Assembly: GCF_016862455.1 (NCBI RefSeq)
Contig: NZ_BOMZ01000062.1
Span: 1-64,000, forward strand
Direction: 5' to 3'
DNA: 64,000 nt
Origin: Actinoplanes utahensis
Lineage (GTDB): Bacteria; Actinomycetota; Actinomycetes; Mycobacteriales; Micromonosporaceae
Below the pieces are notes generated by a model, which was given only the letters and a program-made list of their open reading frames with translations, made no database searches and was not told the DNA's origin. Numbering within the stretch: the stretch's first letter is position 1; the number at the start of each line of letters is the position of its first letter. The translations under genes and the position numbers were made by a program. This document shows, piece by piece, positions 42,424-52,125 of the stretch.

Positions 42424-42606
42424 GCCCGCCGTTCGAGCGGCTCGGCCCATCCGCCCGACCGCGCCGAGCGTTCTCCGGCCGGCTTTCCGCATCAGCTCAC
42501 CGCCGACGATCCTCCGGCTGCTATGTGCGGGCCGGCTGGGTCGAGCGCGGGCAGACCGGTAGCCCGACGAGGTCAGGAACCGGTCGCCGGCGCGGCGCTC
42601 CCACCG

Positions 42607-42969
42607 TCAGGCGGTGGGCGGCTGGATGACGGAGAGTTCCAGGACGGCGGGCAGGGGGTGGCGTCCGGGGCCGCCGGCGACGACCCAGGCGACCAGGTCG
42701 TCGACGACGGCGTCGTCGAGCATCAGGCCGAACCAGACGGGGCGGGCGCCGGCCCGGCGCGCGGGTGGCGCCGGGTGCACCACGATCACGTTGGATTGCG
42801 AGCAGGCGTCCAGGCAGAGGCTGGTGCGTATCCGGTGGGCCGGTTCCAGGGCGGCTCGCAGGTTGTCGAGTTGTCCGTCGTGGTCGACGCCGGGATGTTT
42901 GCGGAGGCTGCCGCAGCAGCAGTCCCGGCAGACCGTGAGGGTGCAGCCCGGCAGGTTCGTGGTGCTCAC
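42607..42969 (-). CDS. Thioredoxin-fold (2Fe-2S) ferredoxin-like protein
   Basis: The 120-residue protein has clustered cysteines at 9, 14, 17, 18, 19, 52 and 56 (CTLTVCRDCCCG and LCLDACSQSNVIVVHP), a pattern typical of shethna-type or thioredoxin-like [2Fe-2S] ferredoxins. The CCC run offers alternative ligands. It lies 25 bp downstream of the DsbA-like gene and may share its operon. The redox partner is unknown. Confidence 0.7.
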   Translation of the reverse strand: MSTTNLPGCTLTVCRDCCCGSLRKHPGVDHDGQLDNLRAALEPAHRIRTSLCLDACSQSNVIVVHPAPPARRAGARPVWFGLMLDDAVVDDLVAWVVAGGPGRHPLPAVLELSVIQPPTA

Positions 42970-42994
42970 CCGGCGACCCTACGCAACGCGTCGA

Positions 42995-43582
42995 TCAGGA
43001 GTCGTTGCGGCCTCGCTTCAGTTCGCTGAACTGCGGCACCGTCGACAGGAGACGGAGTGCTTCGAGGAGCCGGTCGGCGTCGGCGCCTTCCGGGGCGGGG
43101 ATGACGACGGGGCCGAAGAAGGCGGGGCCGTCGTCGAGGGCGGTGACCGGGCTGCCGGCTTCGGTGCCGACCCGGGCCTGGGCTTCTTCGTGGCTGGCGC
43201 GTACCACCGTGTCCAGTGATTCGTCGCCGGCGGCGTCGATCAGGTCGGCGGGCAGGTCGGCGTCGGCGAGAGCGGCGGCGAGGGTGTCGCCGTCGGGCCG
43301 GCCGTCCTGTTCGTGCAGGCGCCGGCCGAGGGTGGTGTACAGCGTGTCGACGGCTTCCTGTCCGTGTTTGCGGTCGGCGGCGGCGAGGACCCGGTGGGCG
43401 CGGAGGCCGAACGAGTGGTACGCCCGGTACTGCTCGGGGGTGTCGTTGCCCTCGTTGAGGACGGCCAGGCTGAGGAACTTCCAGGTGATCGGTTCGCCGG
43501 TCCGGGAGGCGGCGTCCTTGACCCAGCGTGACGTCTTCCACGTGAACGGGCAGATCGGGTCGAAGTAGAACGTGATGGCCAT
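42995..43582 (-). CDS. DsbA-like, mycothiol-dependent reductase family (Rv2466c-like)
   Basis: The 195-residue thioredoxin-fold protein starts ITFYFDPICPFTWKTSRWVKDA, the signature of the mycothiol-dependent nitroreductase/mycoredoxin-like family, with a single active-site cysteine before proline rather than a CxxC pair. A helical insertion follows. It probably reduces small disulfides or electrophiles with mycothiol in the cytosol. Confidence 0.75.
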   Translation of the reverse strand: MAITFYFDPICPFTWKTSRWVKDAASRTGEPITWKFLSLAVLNEGNDTPEQYRAYHSFGLRAHRVLAAADRKHGQEAVDTLYTTLGRRLHEQDGRPDGDTLAAALADADLPADLIDAAGDESLDTVVRASHEEAQARVGTEAGSPVTALDDGPAFFGPVVIPAPEGADADRLLEALRLLSTVPQFSELKRGRNDS

Positions 43583-43654
43583 GACAGGGATCCTGCCGCA
43601 TCCCGGCGTTCACCGCTGGGTGCCGGGTGGGCCGGCGCCTGCCGGGGCGGGCGG

Positions 43655-44758
43655 TCAGCTCCAGCCGATCGCCTCGTCGACCCGGGTCAGCGGGTCGTCG
43701 CCGCCGACACCGCGCAGCAGGTCGACCGCGGTCGTGCGGATCTGACCGACCATCATGGTGACCGGTGGGGGTGTCTCGTCCTCCAGGAGTTTCGCGGCGA
43801 TCCGGACGGCCTCCAGGGCGTCGGTGTCGGCCTGGGAGGCGTGCCGGCCGGCGTCGTCGCCGCCGGTCAGATCGGTGGCCAGGGAGTCGCCGGCGGACCG
43901 GACGGCGCCGGCCAGGGCCTTGACGGCCCGGCCGAGGTCGTCGGGGGTGCAGGTGTGCAGGCGGGTCAGGGTGGCCGCGTACCGGGCGAGCACCTCGATG
44001 TTGCCGGCCACATGGTCCAGTTGGTGGGCGGTGGCTTCGACGTTGCGGACCTGCTTCAGGCGGCGGCGCCGGCGTACGTGCAGCTGGAGGGTCTCGCCGG
44101 CGGCCAGGGCGGCGTCGTTGAGGCGTTCCACCTGTTCGTCGAGCAGGTGCGCCCGGTCCAGCACGGCGTGGGCGGCGTCCTCGTCGCAGTCGTGCAGCGC
44201 CCCGTGCAGGTCGTCGAGGAGGTCGGCGAGGTCGGCGTACGTCTGCCGGGCCTCGGTCACCAGCGGGGCGAGGGGCCGGCGGGCGGCGGCGAGCTGGCTG
44301 GCCACGATCGCGACGGCGCCGCCGATCAGCGCGTCGGCGAACCGGTACGGGATCAGGTTGCCCTGCGGCGCCGCCACCACGACCAGGTACAGCGCGGACA
44401 CGGCCGCCTGCACGATGAGGGTGCTGCCGGCGCCGGCCGCCAGCATCGGCGCGATGGTCAGCAGCAGCACCGTGAACAGGCTGACCGCGCCGGTGCCGAG
44501 CGCCTGCACCACGAGTTCGGCGACGAGGACGCCGGCGGCCACCCCGATCACCAGCTCGGTGGTCTGCCGCAGCCGCCGTCCCCGCGCTTCGCCGAGCACG
44601 ATCAGCGCCGCCGACGGTGCGAACACCGGATCCGGATGTCCGATGAGGTCGGCCGCGATCAGCCAGGCGCCGGTCGCCGCGGTCGCTGCCCCGAGCGCGG
44701 GCAGCGCCGCCCGCCGCAGCCGGTCGCCCGCGTCTCGCACGTTCTTGATCGACACCAT
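43655..44758 (-). CDS. FUSC/aromatic acid exporter-like membrane protein
   Basis: The 367-residue protein has six N-terminal transmembrane helices (about residues 15-165) including PVFAPSAALIVLGEARGRRLRQTTELVIGVAAGVLVAEL, and a long cytoplasmic helical domain (170-367). This is the FUSC/ArAE layout, used for export of aromatic acids or similar anions. It lies 60 bp downstream of the PaoABC-like operon in the same direction and may export its acid product. ATG 44758 is chosen as it removes a basic shadow extension. Confidence 0.75.
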   Translation of the reverse strand: MVSIKNVRDAGDRLRRAALPALGAATAATGAWLIAADLIGHPDPVFAPSAALIVLGEARGRRLRQTTELVIGVAAGVLVAELVVQALGTGAVSLFTVLLLTIAPMLAAGAGSTLIVQAAVSALYLVVVAAPQGNLIPYRFADALIGGAVAIVASQLAAARRPLAPLVTEARQTYADLADLLDDLHGALHDCDEDAAHAVLDRAHLLDEQVERLNDAALAAGETLQLHVRRRRRLKQVRNVEATAHQLDHVAGNIEVLARYAATLTRLHTCTPDDLGRAVKALAGAVRSAGDSLATDLTGGDDAGRHASQADTDALEAVRIAAKLLEDETPPPVTMMVGQIRTTAVDLLRGVGGDDPLTRVDEAIGWS

Positions 44759-44818
44759 GGGGCGTGGCCCTACCCACGGCGGCGGGCGCGGCAAACCGGC
44801 GGGTCACGGACGTCACCG

Positions 44819-46869
44819 TCAGGTCGGCAGGTGCGGCAGGATCTTGTCGAGGCGGGCCGGGAGGTCGCGGACGCGTACGCCGGTGGCGTGCCAGACGGCG
44901 TTGAGGATGGCGGCGGGGGAGCCGACGATGCCGATCTCGCCGATGCCCTTGCTGCCCATCGGGTTGAGCTGGTCGTCGTGTTCGTCGAGCCAGGCGGCGT
45001 CGATCGACTCCACGTCGGCGTGTGCGGGGATGTGGTATTCGGCCAGATCGTGGTTGATCCATTCGCCGAGGGCGGGGTCGAGGACGCCCTCCTCGTGCAG
45101 GGCCATTCCCATTCCCATGATCATGCCGCCGAGGAACTGGCTGCGGGCGGTGCGGGCGTTGAGGATGCGGCCGGCGGCGTACATGCCGAACAGCCGGGAC
45201 ACCCGGATCTCGCCGGTGACGGCGTCGACGCGTACCTCCGCGAAGTGGGCGCCGAAGGCGTGCCGTCCCTCCTTCTCCTGCTTCGCGATCAGGTCGGTGG
45301 TGTCGAAGACGGCTTCGGCGCCGCCGGTGCGCCGCAACTCGCGGCAGGCTTCGGTGACCGCCCAGCCCCAGGAGGCGCTGCCGGACGAGCCGCCGGCCAC
45401 CGACGCCTGCGGCAGGGTGCTGTCGCCGATGCGGATCCGGATCCGCCCGGTCGGCACGCCGAGAGCGTCGGCGGCGATCTGGGAGAGGATCGTGCGGGCG
45501 CCGGTGCCCAGGTCGGTGGCGCCGATCGCCACCTCGAAACCGCCGTCGGCGAGGTCCCGGACCCGGGCGGTGGACGGCTGCGCCATCGCCGGATAGGTGG
45601 CCCCGGCCATCCCGGTGCCGATCCACCAGTCGCCGTCACGCTGCTGCCGGGGCCGCGGGTCGCGGCCCCACCAGCCGAACCGGTCGGCGCCGGCGCGCAG
45701 GCAGTCCACGTAGTGGCGGCTGGTGAACGGTGTCCCGGTCTCCGGTTCGGTGTGCGGCTCGTTGCGGATGCGCAGTTCCACCGGGTCGAGGCTGAGCTGT
45801 TCGGCGAGTTCGTCGAGCGCGCATTCCAGGCCGACCATGCCGGGCGCCTCGCCGGGCGCGCGCATCCACCGGGGTGTCGGCATGTCCAGGCGCAGCAGCC
45901 GGTGGCCGGTCCGGCGGTGCGGGGCCGCGTACATGTGCCGGGTCGTCACCGCCGTCTGTTCGGCGAACTCGTACAGCCGGCTGGTCTGCGACCACGCCTG
46001 ATGTTCGATCGCGGTGAGGACGCCGTCGGTGTCGGCGCCGAGCCGGATCCGCTGGATCGTCGGGGTGCGGTGCCCGACCAGGCTGAACATCGCCTGTCGT
46101 GGCAGCGCCACCTGCACCGGGCGGCCGGTGACCCGGGCGGCGAGCGCGGCCAGCACCGCGTTGGGCCGGGCGGTGCCCTTGGACCCGAACCCGCCGCCGA
46201 CGTGCTCGGTGACCACGTGCACCCGGTCGACGCCGAAGACGGTGGCCAGGGTCGCGGCGACCCCGGACGGGTGCTGGTTGGAGTCGTACACGGTCAGGTC
46301 GTCGCCGTCCCAGCGGGCGATCGTGGCGTGCGGCTCCATCGGATTGTTGTGCAGCGCCGGGGTGGTGTAGGTGACGTCGACGGTGACCGGCGCCTCGGCC
46401 AGGGCCCGGTCGACGTCGCCGGCCGACGACTCCGCCGGGAATCCCGGGTTGACGGTGTCCGGGGTGTACACCTCGGGGTGGTCGGTGCGCAGCACGGCCT
46501 CGTGCGGCAGCGTCTCGATGTCCAGTTGCAGCACCTGCGCGGCGCGGCGGGCCGCCTCCAGGGTGCCGGCGACGACCAGCGCGACCGGCTGGCCGCGGTA
46601 GCTGATCCGGTCCGACTGCAGGACCGCCAGCTCCGGGTCGTCGGCGGCGGCCAGTTCGGGGGCGTTGCCGTGCCACAGCACGGCGATCGCGTCGGCTGAC
46701 GGGTCGGCGAGCACCGCCCGCAACCGGCCGTGGGGCACCGGCGACGGCACCACCCACCCGTACGCCATGTTCTCCTGCCGGTACTCGGCCGCGTACTTCG
46801 CCGTGCCGGACACCTTCTCCGGGCCTTCCAGACGCGCCAGCGGCGCGCCGATCGCCCGTGTGGCCGCGG

Positions 46870-46873
<4 letters not shown>
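44819..46873 (-). CDS. Molybdenum hydroxylase, Mo-cofactor subunit (PaoC-like)
   Basis: The 684-residue subunit has EKVSGTAKYAAE, the molybdopterin-binding GGGFGSKG, RAPGEAPG and the catalytic glutamate in GSKGIGEIG near the C-terminus, as in PaoC/YagR aldehyde oxidoreductases. It would hydroxylate aldehydes or heterocycles with water. It overlaps the FAD subunit by ATGA and has no Tat signal, unlike the second molybdenum hydroxylase in this window. Confidence 0.88.
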
Positions 46874-47846
<973 letters not shown>

Positions 47847-47850
<4 letters not shown>

Positions 47851-48317
47851 CGGCCCGCCGCCTCCCGGATCGCCGGAACCATGTTCGGGTAGGCGCCGCA
47901 CCGGCACAGGTTGCCGCTCATCCGTTCCCGGATCTCGGCGTCGCTGAGCGGATCGTCGTCACCGGTGGCGCTCGGCCAGCCCCGCTCCACCTCGCCGAGC
48001 ATCCCCACCGCCGAGCAGATCTGCCCCGGCGTGCAGTACCCGCACTGGAACCCGTCGTGTTCGAGGAACCCGCGCTGCACCGGATGCCCGCCGAGTCCTT
48101 CGATCGTGGTGACCCGCGCGTCCTGCTGGGCGATCGCGAGGATCAGGCAGCTGTTGACCCGCCGCCCGTCCAGCAGCACCGTGCAGGCGCCGCACTGGCC
48201 GTGGTCGCAGCCCTTCTTGGCGCCGGTCAGCCCGAGATGCTCACGCAGCGCGTCCAGCAGGGTGGTGCGGGGGTCGAGGTCGAGTTCGTGCTCGCTGCCG
48301 TTGACGGTGAGACGCAT
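47847..48317 (-). CDS. Molybdenum hydroxylase, [2Fe-2S] subunit (PaoA-like)
   Basis: The 156-residue subunit has a plant-type [2Fe-2S] site (CDHGQCGACTVLLDG) and the helical second site (CGYCTPGQ and GNLCRCGAYPN). It is the first gene of the operon. GGAGG lies 3 nt before ATG 48317. No Tat signal is visible, so the enzyme is likely cytoplasmic, unlike E. coli PaoA. Confidence 0.9.
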
Positions 48318-48495
48318 CCGCCTCCGGTACCCGCGACCTCGCCGATCAATCGCGCGCATGCGGCCACACCGAGATCGATCACATGCGGGTCACCGACGGT
48401 GGTCCAGGCCACCGAACAGCGCGCCCACGCCCTGGTCGGCGGCCCGCCCGCCGTCACCCACCTCGTCGGCGCCGGCTAGACGCCCGAGGCGGTCG

Positions 48496-48621
48496 CTACT
48501 TCTTCTTCGCCTTCTTGTCCTTCTTCTTGTTCTTGGCCTTCTTCCCGGCCTTCGCCTTCTCGCCCTTCTTGACCTTGTCGCTCTTCTTCGAGCCCTTGTC
48601 CTTCTTGGACTTGTCGCCCAT
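48496..48621 (-). CDS. Lysine-rich microprotein (41 residues)
   Basis: ATG 48621 is preceded by GAGGAGACGAAC, a strong ribosome binding site. The 41-residue product has 22 lysines, mainly in KK and KKK runs separated by Gly, Ser, Asp or Ala, ending AKKK, with no hydrophobic core. TAGGAT on the minus strand about 40 bp upstream is a plausible -10. It resembles the basic tails of actinobacterial histone-like proteins, but stands alone, so nucleic-acid binding is inference. Confidence 0.65.
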   Translation of the reverse strand: MGDKSKKDKGSKKSDKVKKGEKAKAGKKAKNKKKDKKAKKK

Positions 48622-48781
48622 GTTCGTCTCCTCGGCGGATCTCCGTCTCCGGATCTCGATCCTAGGGCGCTGACCAGGAACAAGACGCGCTTTGGCTACT
48701 TGGCGTGACGGGTGGGGCCACCGTGCGCTCCCGGTCCGGTCAGTGTCGGTGTGCCCCGTACCGAACGAAGGAGGGTGACCG

Positions 48782-48992
48782 ATGCGCCCCACCACGCGCT
48801 GGTGGGAGTTGCTGGAGGACCGGGTGGCCGAGGCGGTCGGCTTCCCGGGGCGGGCGCCCGGGGTGCACGGGTTCCTGATCGGCGGCAGTGTCGGCCGGGG
48901 CGAGCCGTGGCCGATCATCGGCACGGCGATGGCCGGCGGTCGCCCGGGCGGTGCGCCTGGCCGAGTTGCGGCAGATCGCCGGGGGTCTATAA
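48782..48992 (+). pseudogene. 5' remnant of a nucleotidyltransferase-like gene
   Basis: A strong ribosome binding site (AAGGAGG) precedes ATG 48782. The first about 45 codons (WWELLEDRVAEAVGFPG, then FLIGGSVGRGEPWP) match the start of nucleotidyltransferase-fold proteins, whose GS-x-GRG motif would be followed by a catalytic DxD. That part is missing. The likely continuation AVRLAELRQIAGGL sits in another frame and stops at 48992. The end overlaps the sulfotransferase 3' end, so the gene looks deleted and frameshifted. Confidence 0.5.
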
Positions 48993-49856
48993 CGAGGCGC
49001 TCTCCGGGCTGGAGTACCCGAGCCGGTCGAGCAGGTCGCCGGTGGCCCGACGGAACGCCTCGGCGATGTCGTCGTCGAAGTGGTTCTGCCAGTCGCCGGA
49101 CTTGCCCTTGCGGTAGTGCGACACGTTGCCGGCACGTTTGCGGTCGTTCATCTTCGCGAAGCTGTACCGGTCGAGCAGCGTCGCCAGCTCGTCCTGCGGG
49201 ACGGTCAGGCCGCAGTGCCGCAGCAGCGCGTCCATCTCGCGCATCTGGTTCTCGCCGAACAGGTCCTCGTAGCGCACCAGGCGCACCTGCTCCGACGGCG
49301 GCGCCTGCACCCAGGACCGGACGGCGTTGAACATGCCCTTGCGGTTCAGGTCGTCGATCAGGAACAGCATCCCGTCCTTCCGCGACTTCTCCCGCAGCAC
49401 CGCCCGGACCTCGAGCACGTCGCCCATCGGCGTGTGCGAGTCACGGGTGGAGAAATAGCTGGAGACCAGCAGATCGCGCGGGTCGCGGTAGATGAAGAAG
49501 GTGCGGTGCGCCGCGGGCTTGGGCATCTTCAGATAGCGGGCGTACGGGAAGTACAGCGACAGCCCGATCCGGTTCTCCGGCACCACCTTCGGATCACGCC
49601 AGCCGTAGTAGCGGGGGTCGTAGGTGACCAGCCCGGTGTGGCGGTAGACGATCGGGTCGCTGAACACCGACTTGATCCACTGGCTGGCGGTCTTGCGGAC
49701 CGCGCAGTGGTAGATGTTGGTGAACTCGCTGCGCTCGGTGACCGTGACTGTCGCGCGGAGCCGGGCGTTGTGCGCCTCGAGGAGGGCCCGGCGGGCGAGC
49801 ACGCGCACGGAATCGGGGGAGTGCTGCTTGGCGTACATCATCGCGCGATTCAACAT
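48987..49856 (-). CDS. Sulfotransferase family protein
   Basis: The 289-residue protein has the PAPS-binding 5'-loop VRKTASQWIKS, the 3'-phosphate site YRDPRDLLVSSYFS, the RYEDL motif and the closing RKGKSGDWQNHFDDD, all characteristic of sulfotransferases. It would transfer sulfate from PAPS to a hydroxyl or amine. ATG 49856 is chosen; a TTG two codons earlier lacks support. Its GC content is lower than that of neighbours and no acceptor-biosynthesis genes adjoin it. Confidence 0.82.
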   Translation of the reverse strand: MLNRAMMYAKQHSPDSVRVLARRALLEAHNARLRATVTVTERSEFTNIYHCAVRKTASQWIKSVFSDPIVYRHTGLVTYDPRYYGWRDPKVVPENRIGLSLYFPYARYLKMPKPAAHRTFFIYRDPRDLLVSSYFSTRDSHTPMGDVLEVRAVLREKSRKDGMLFLIDDLNRKGMFNAVRSWVQAPPSEQVRLVRYEDLFGENQMREMDALLRHCGLTVPQDELATLLDRYSFAKMNDRKRAGNVSHYRKGKSGDWQNHFDDDIAEAFRRATGDLLDRLGYSSPESASL

Positions 49857-50019
49857 CGTCAAAGCCCCAATTCCTTGCCTGGCGTGACGGCGCGCAAGGC
49901 GGCGCGCACGCCGTCGTGCGTTGATGCACTTTACAAGAACGTCGACATCATGACGACGGTGTCTCGTCTTGTTGAGTGGCTCCAGGCTGTGAAAAGGCTT
50001 GGATGCGGCTCGGGCCGCC

Positions 50020-50115
50020 TTCTCGCTGGAACCCGTGTAACGGCGTCTACCAGCGAGAACGATCGTGGGGCGTAAGCGTGACGGGCGTACCGAAGCTGAA
50101 AGAATTCACAGCTTC
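50020..50115. other. Intergenic region with two inverted repeats
   Basis: The 283 bp gap between the beta-propeller and sulfotransferase genes holds no gene. TTCTCGCTGG (50020-50029) and CCAGCGAGAA (50050-50059) form a perfect 10 bp stem with a 20 nt loop. GAAGCTG (50092-50098) and CAGCTTC (50109-50115) form a second stem. They could be the propeller gene's terminator or a structured leader of the sulfotransferase message. Confidence 0.45.
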
Positions 50116-50139
50116 ACCGCCGTCACATGCGTTGCGGCA

Positions 50140-51411
50140 TCATCTCAGGACTGTCAACGACGGCAATTCCTCGTCGTCCTCCCACTGGCGCGGAGTGACG
50201 ACGAGACTGCCGCGGTACTCCAGAAAGCGGCACCGGCCCGGATCCTTCCAGCCGGCGGTCAGCGCGCCGCTGCGCCGCACCTCGGCACGGCCGGACTCCG
50301 CGTCGACGCGGACCAGATGCCCGACACCGTCGCCGGTCTCCACCGCCCACGCGCCGTCCGGGCCGGCCCGCAGGATGACCGCGTCACCGGAGCCGCCGGT
50401 CTCCTTCCACCGCAGCCGCCCGGTGGCCAGGTCGATGGCGACCACCCGCCGCTGACGGTCCGTCTTGTCCACCGCGTACAGCACGCCGCCGTGCACCGTC
50501 ATCCCGGCGCCGTCGATGCCGGCCGTCCCCTGCCCGGTGCCCACCCCGTCCAGGTCGAGGTTCCAGGCCGGGGTCCGCCACGGGATCTCGCCGCGCAGGC
50601 CGCGTTCCTCGTCCCAGGTGAGCACGTACGGATCGCCCGGGCCGTACACGACGGCGGTCAGCGGCTCCGCCGACGGCACGTTCTGCACGTCGGCGTGCTG
50701 ATGCAACGGCACCTCGAACAGCTTCCTGCCGGACCCCGGATGCAACGCCGCCAGCGACTGCCTCCTGCCGTTGTCGCACCGGCGCAGCATCACGACCCGG
50801 GTCCCGGTCATCGCGAACGCCTTGTCGACGCAGTCGCCGTCGGCCAGCCGCCACCGCACCCGCCCGTCGGCGGCGCCGATCGCCGTCGTATGGCCCTCGT
50901 GCGTGACCACCGCCGTGCCACCGGCCGCGACGAGGCGGATGCTGCGCGGCAGCTCGTCATGGTTGCGCGGCAGGGCCAGCTGCACCGTGCGCGCCAGCGT
51001 GCCGGACCGCAGATCGACGACACCGAGCCGGTCGCACACCTTCGCCCCGAACGCGACCACGCCGAAATCGCCGGCCGCCTCCGCCGCCGCCGTGCACACC
51101 GCCGTACCCGACGGCACCGGGGCGGCCCACACCCGCGACCCGTCGCCGAGCCGGTACGCCGCGACCCCGCCGGTGGTGGCCCGGACGATCAGATCACCGT
51201 ACGGCCAGGTCGCGTGCGCCACCGCCGGCCCGGAACCGACCTCCGGCAGCAGCTCCTGCCCGATCGACTTGGTCCAGCCCAGCCGCAGAGCGTCGTCGTT
51301 CTTCGTCCGGACCAGCCAGTACCCGGTCCCCGCCCCGGCCAGCAACGCGACGGTCACCACCGCGGCGACCACCCAGCCGATCCTGCCCGCCCCGCCCGGC
51401 CGCTCCTGCAT
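50140..51411 (-). CDS. Membrane-anchored PQQ-like beta-propeller protein
   Basis: The 423-residue protein has one N-terminal transmembrane helix (about residues 11-34) followed by an outer domain of repeated beta-propeller blades (for example AYRLGDGSRVWAAPV, AADGRVRWRLADG, AIDLATGRLRWKE), as in PQQ-like/BamB-type repeats. No PQQ enzyme active site is visible. Such proteins usually act as scaffolds or sensors outside the cell. It stands alone. Confidence 0.75.
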   Translation of the reverse strand: MQERPGGAGRIGWVVAAVVTVALLAGAGTGYWLVRTKNDDALRLGWTKSIGQELLPEVGSGPAVAHATWPYGDLIVRATTGGVAAYRLGDGSRVWAAPVPSGTAVCTAAAEAAGDFGVVAFGAKVCDRLGVVDLRSGTLARTVQLALPRNHDELPRSIRLVAAGGTAVVTHEGHTTAIGAADGRVRWRLADGDCVDKAFAMTGTRVVMLRRCDNGRRQSLAALHPGSGRKLFEVPLHQHADVQNVPSAEPLTAVVYGPGDPYVLTWDEERGLRGEIPWRTPAWNLDLDGVGTGQGTAGIDGAGMTVHGGVLYAVDKTDRQRRVVAIDLATGRLRWKETGGSGDAVILRAGPDGAWAVETGDGVGHLVRVDAESGRAEVRRSGALTAGWKDPGRCRFLEYRGSLVVTPRQWEDDEELPSLTVLR

Positions 51412-51486
51412 CGAACCCCCCGAATAGACTCACGGAGGACTGATTGTCACGGTTCACCGTCCGGGCGCCGCGCCGAGGGTCGCCCG

Positions 51487-51576
51487 TCAGCGCCGGTTGC
51501 GGCGGCGCAGGGTGATGACTCCGGCGATGACCAGCAGCACCGGCAGGATGAGACCCCACATCAGCCAGCCGTTCAT
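51487..51576 (-). CDS. Small single-pass membrane peptide (29 residues)
   Basis: ATG 51576 is preceded by GGAGGGAG. The 29-residue product is one hydrophobic helix (MWGLILPVLLVIAGVITL) with a basic tail RRRNRR, a classical inside-positive single-pass topology. No family is recognised. It may tune a membrane complex, or be a leader. Confidence 0.5.
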   Translation of the reverse strand: MNGWLMWGLILPVLLVIAGVITLRRRNRR

Positions 51577-51659
51577 GACCACTCCCTCCGGCGAGACACC
51601 CGATCCGGTCATGCTCGCGGCGTGACCCGGGACGCGGCTCATCCCGGCCGGATGAGCGG

Positions 51660-52121
51660 TCAGCTCTCCGCGTGCGTGATCAGGGTGATCAGCTGCCGGC
51701 GGAAGTGGTGGTAATCGTCGACGGCGCCGAACAGGTGCTCGGAGTGCTGCTCCTCGGCACGGGCGGCGGCCAGCGCCTCGGCGCCGCGGCCGGTGGCGGT
51801 GACGACCATGCGGCGGCGGTCGTGCGGGTCCGAGGTGCGTTCGGCGTGGCCGGTCCGGGTCAGGCGGTCGACGGTGCGGCTCATCGTCTGGTCGGTGACC
51901 CGGCACAACCGGGCCAGCTCCCGCTGCGACAGCGGGCCCGCCGCCAGATGGTGCAGGGCGATCAGCCCGGCGTGGGAGAGCCCGAGACCGGCCAGGAAAC
52001 CCTCGAACCGGCCCTCCACCACGCGGGCCGCCATCGCCAGCAGCCGCCCGGTCGGCCAGGACCCGACGTCGGCGCGTACCCGCTCGGGGTCCGCCGTGAT
52101 CGCCCGTTCGTCGCCGCGCAC
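51660..52121 (-). CDS. MarR family transcriptional regulator
   Basis: The 153-residue protein has the MarR winged helix (LSQRELARLCRVTDQTMSRTVDRLTRTGHAERTSDPHDRRRMVVTATGRG). It is the third gene of the Tat-exported molybdenum hydroxylase operon, 4 nt after the large subunit, so it probably senses the substrate and regulates the operon. A palindrome at 54707-54720 upstream of the operon is a candidate site. Confidence 0.85.
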   Translation of the reverse strand: MRGDERAITADPERVRADVGSWPTGRLLAMAARVVEGRFEGFLAGLGLSHAGLIALHHLAAGPLSQRELARLCRVTDQTMSRTVDRLTRTGHAERTSDPHDRRRMVVTATGRGAEALAAARAEEQHSEHLFGAVDDYHHFRRQLITLITHAES

Positions 52122-52125
52122 GCGC

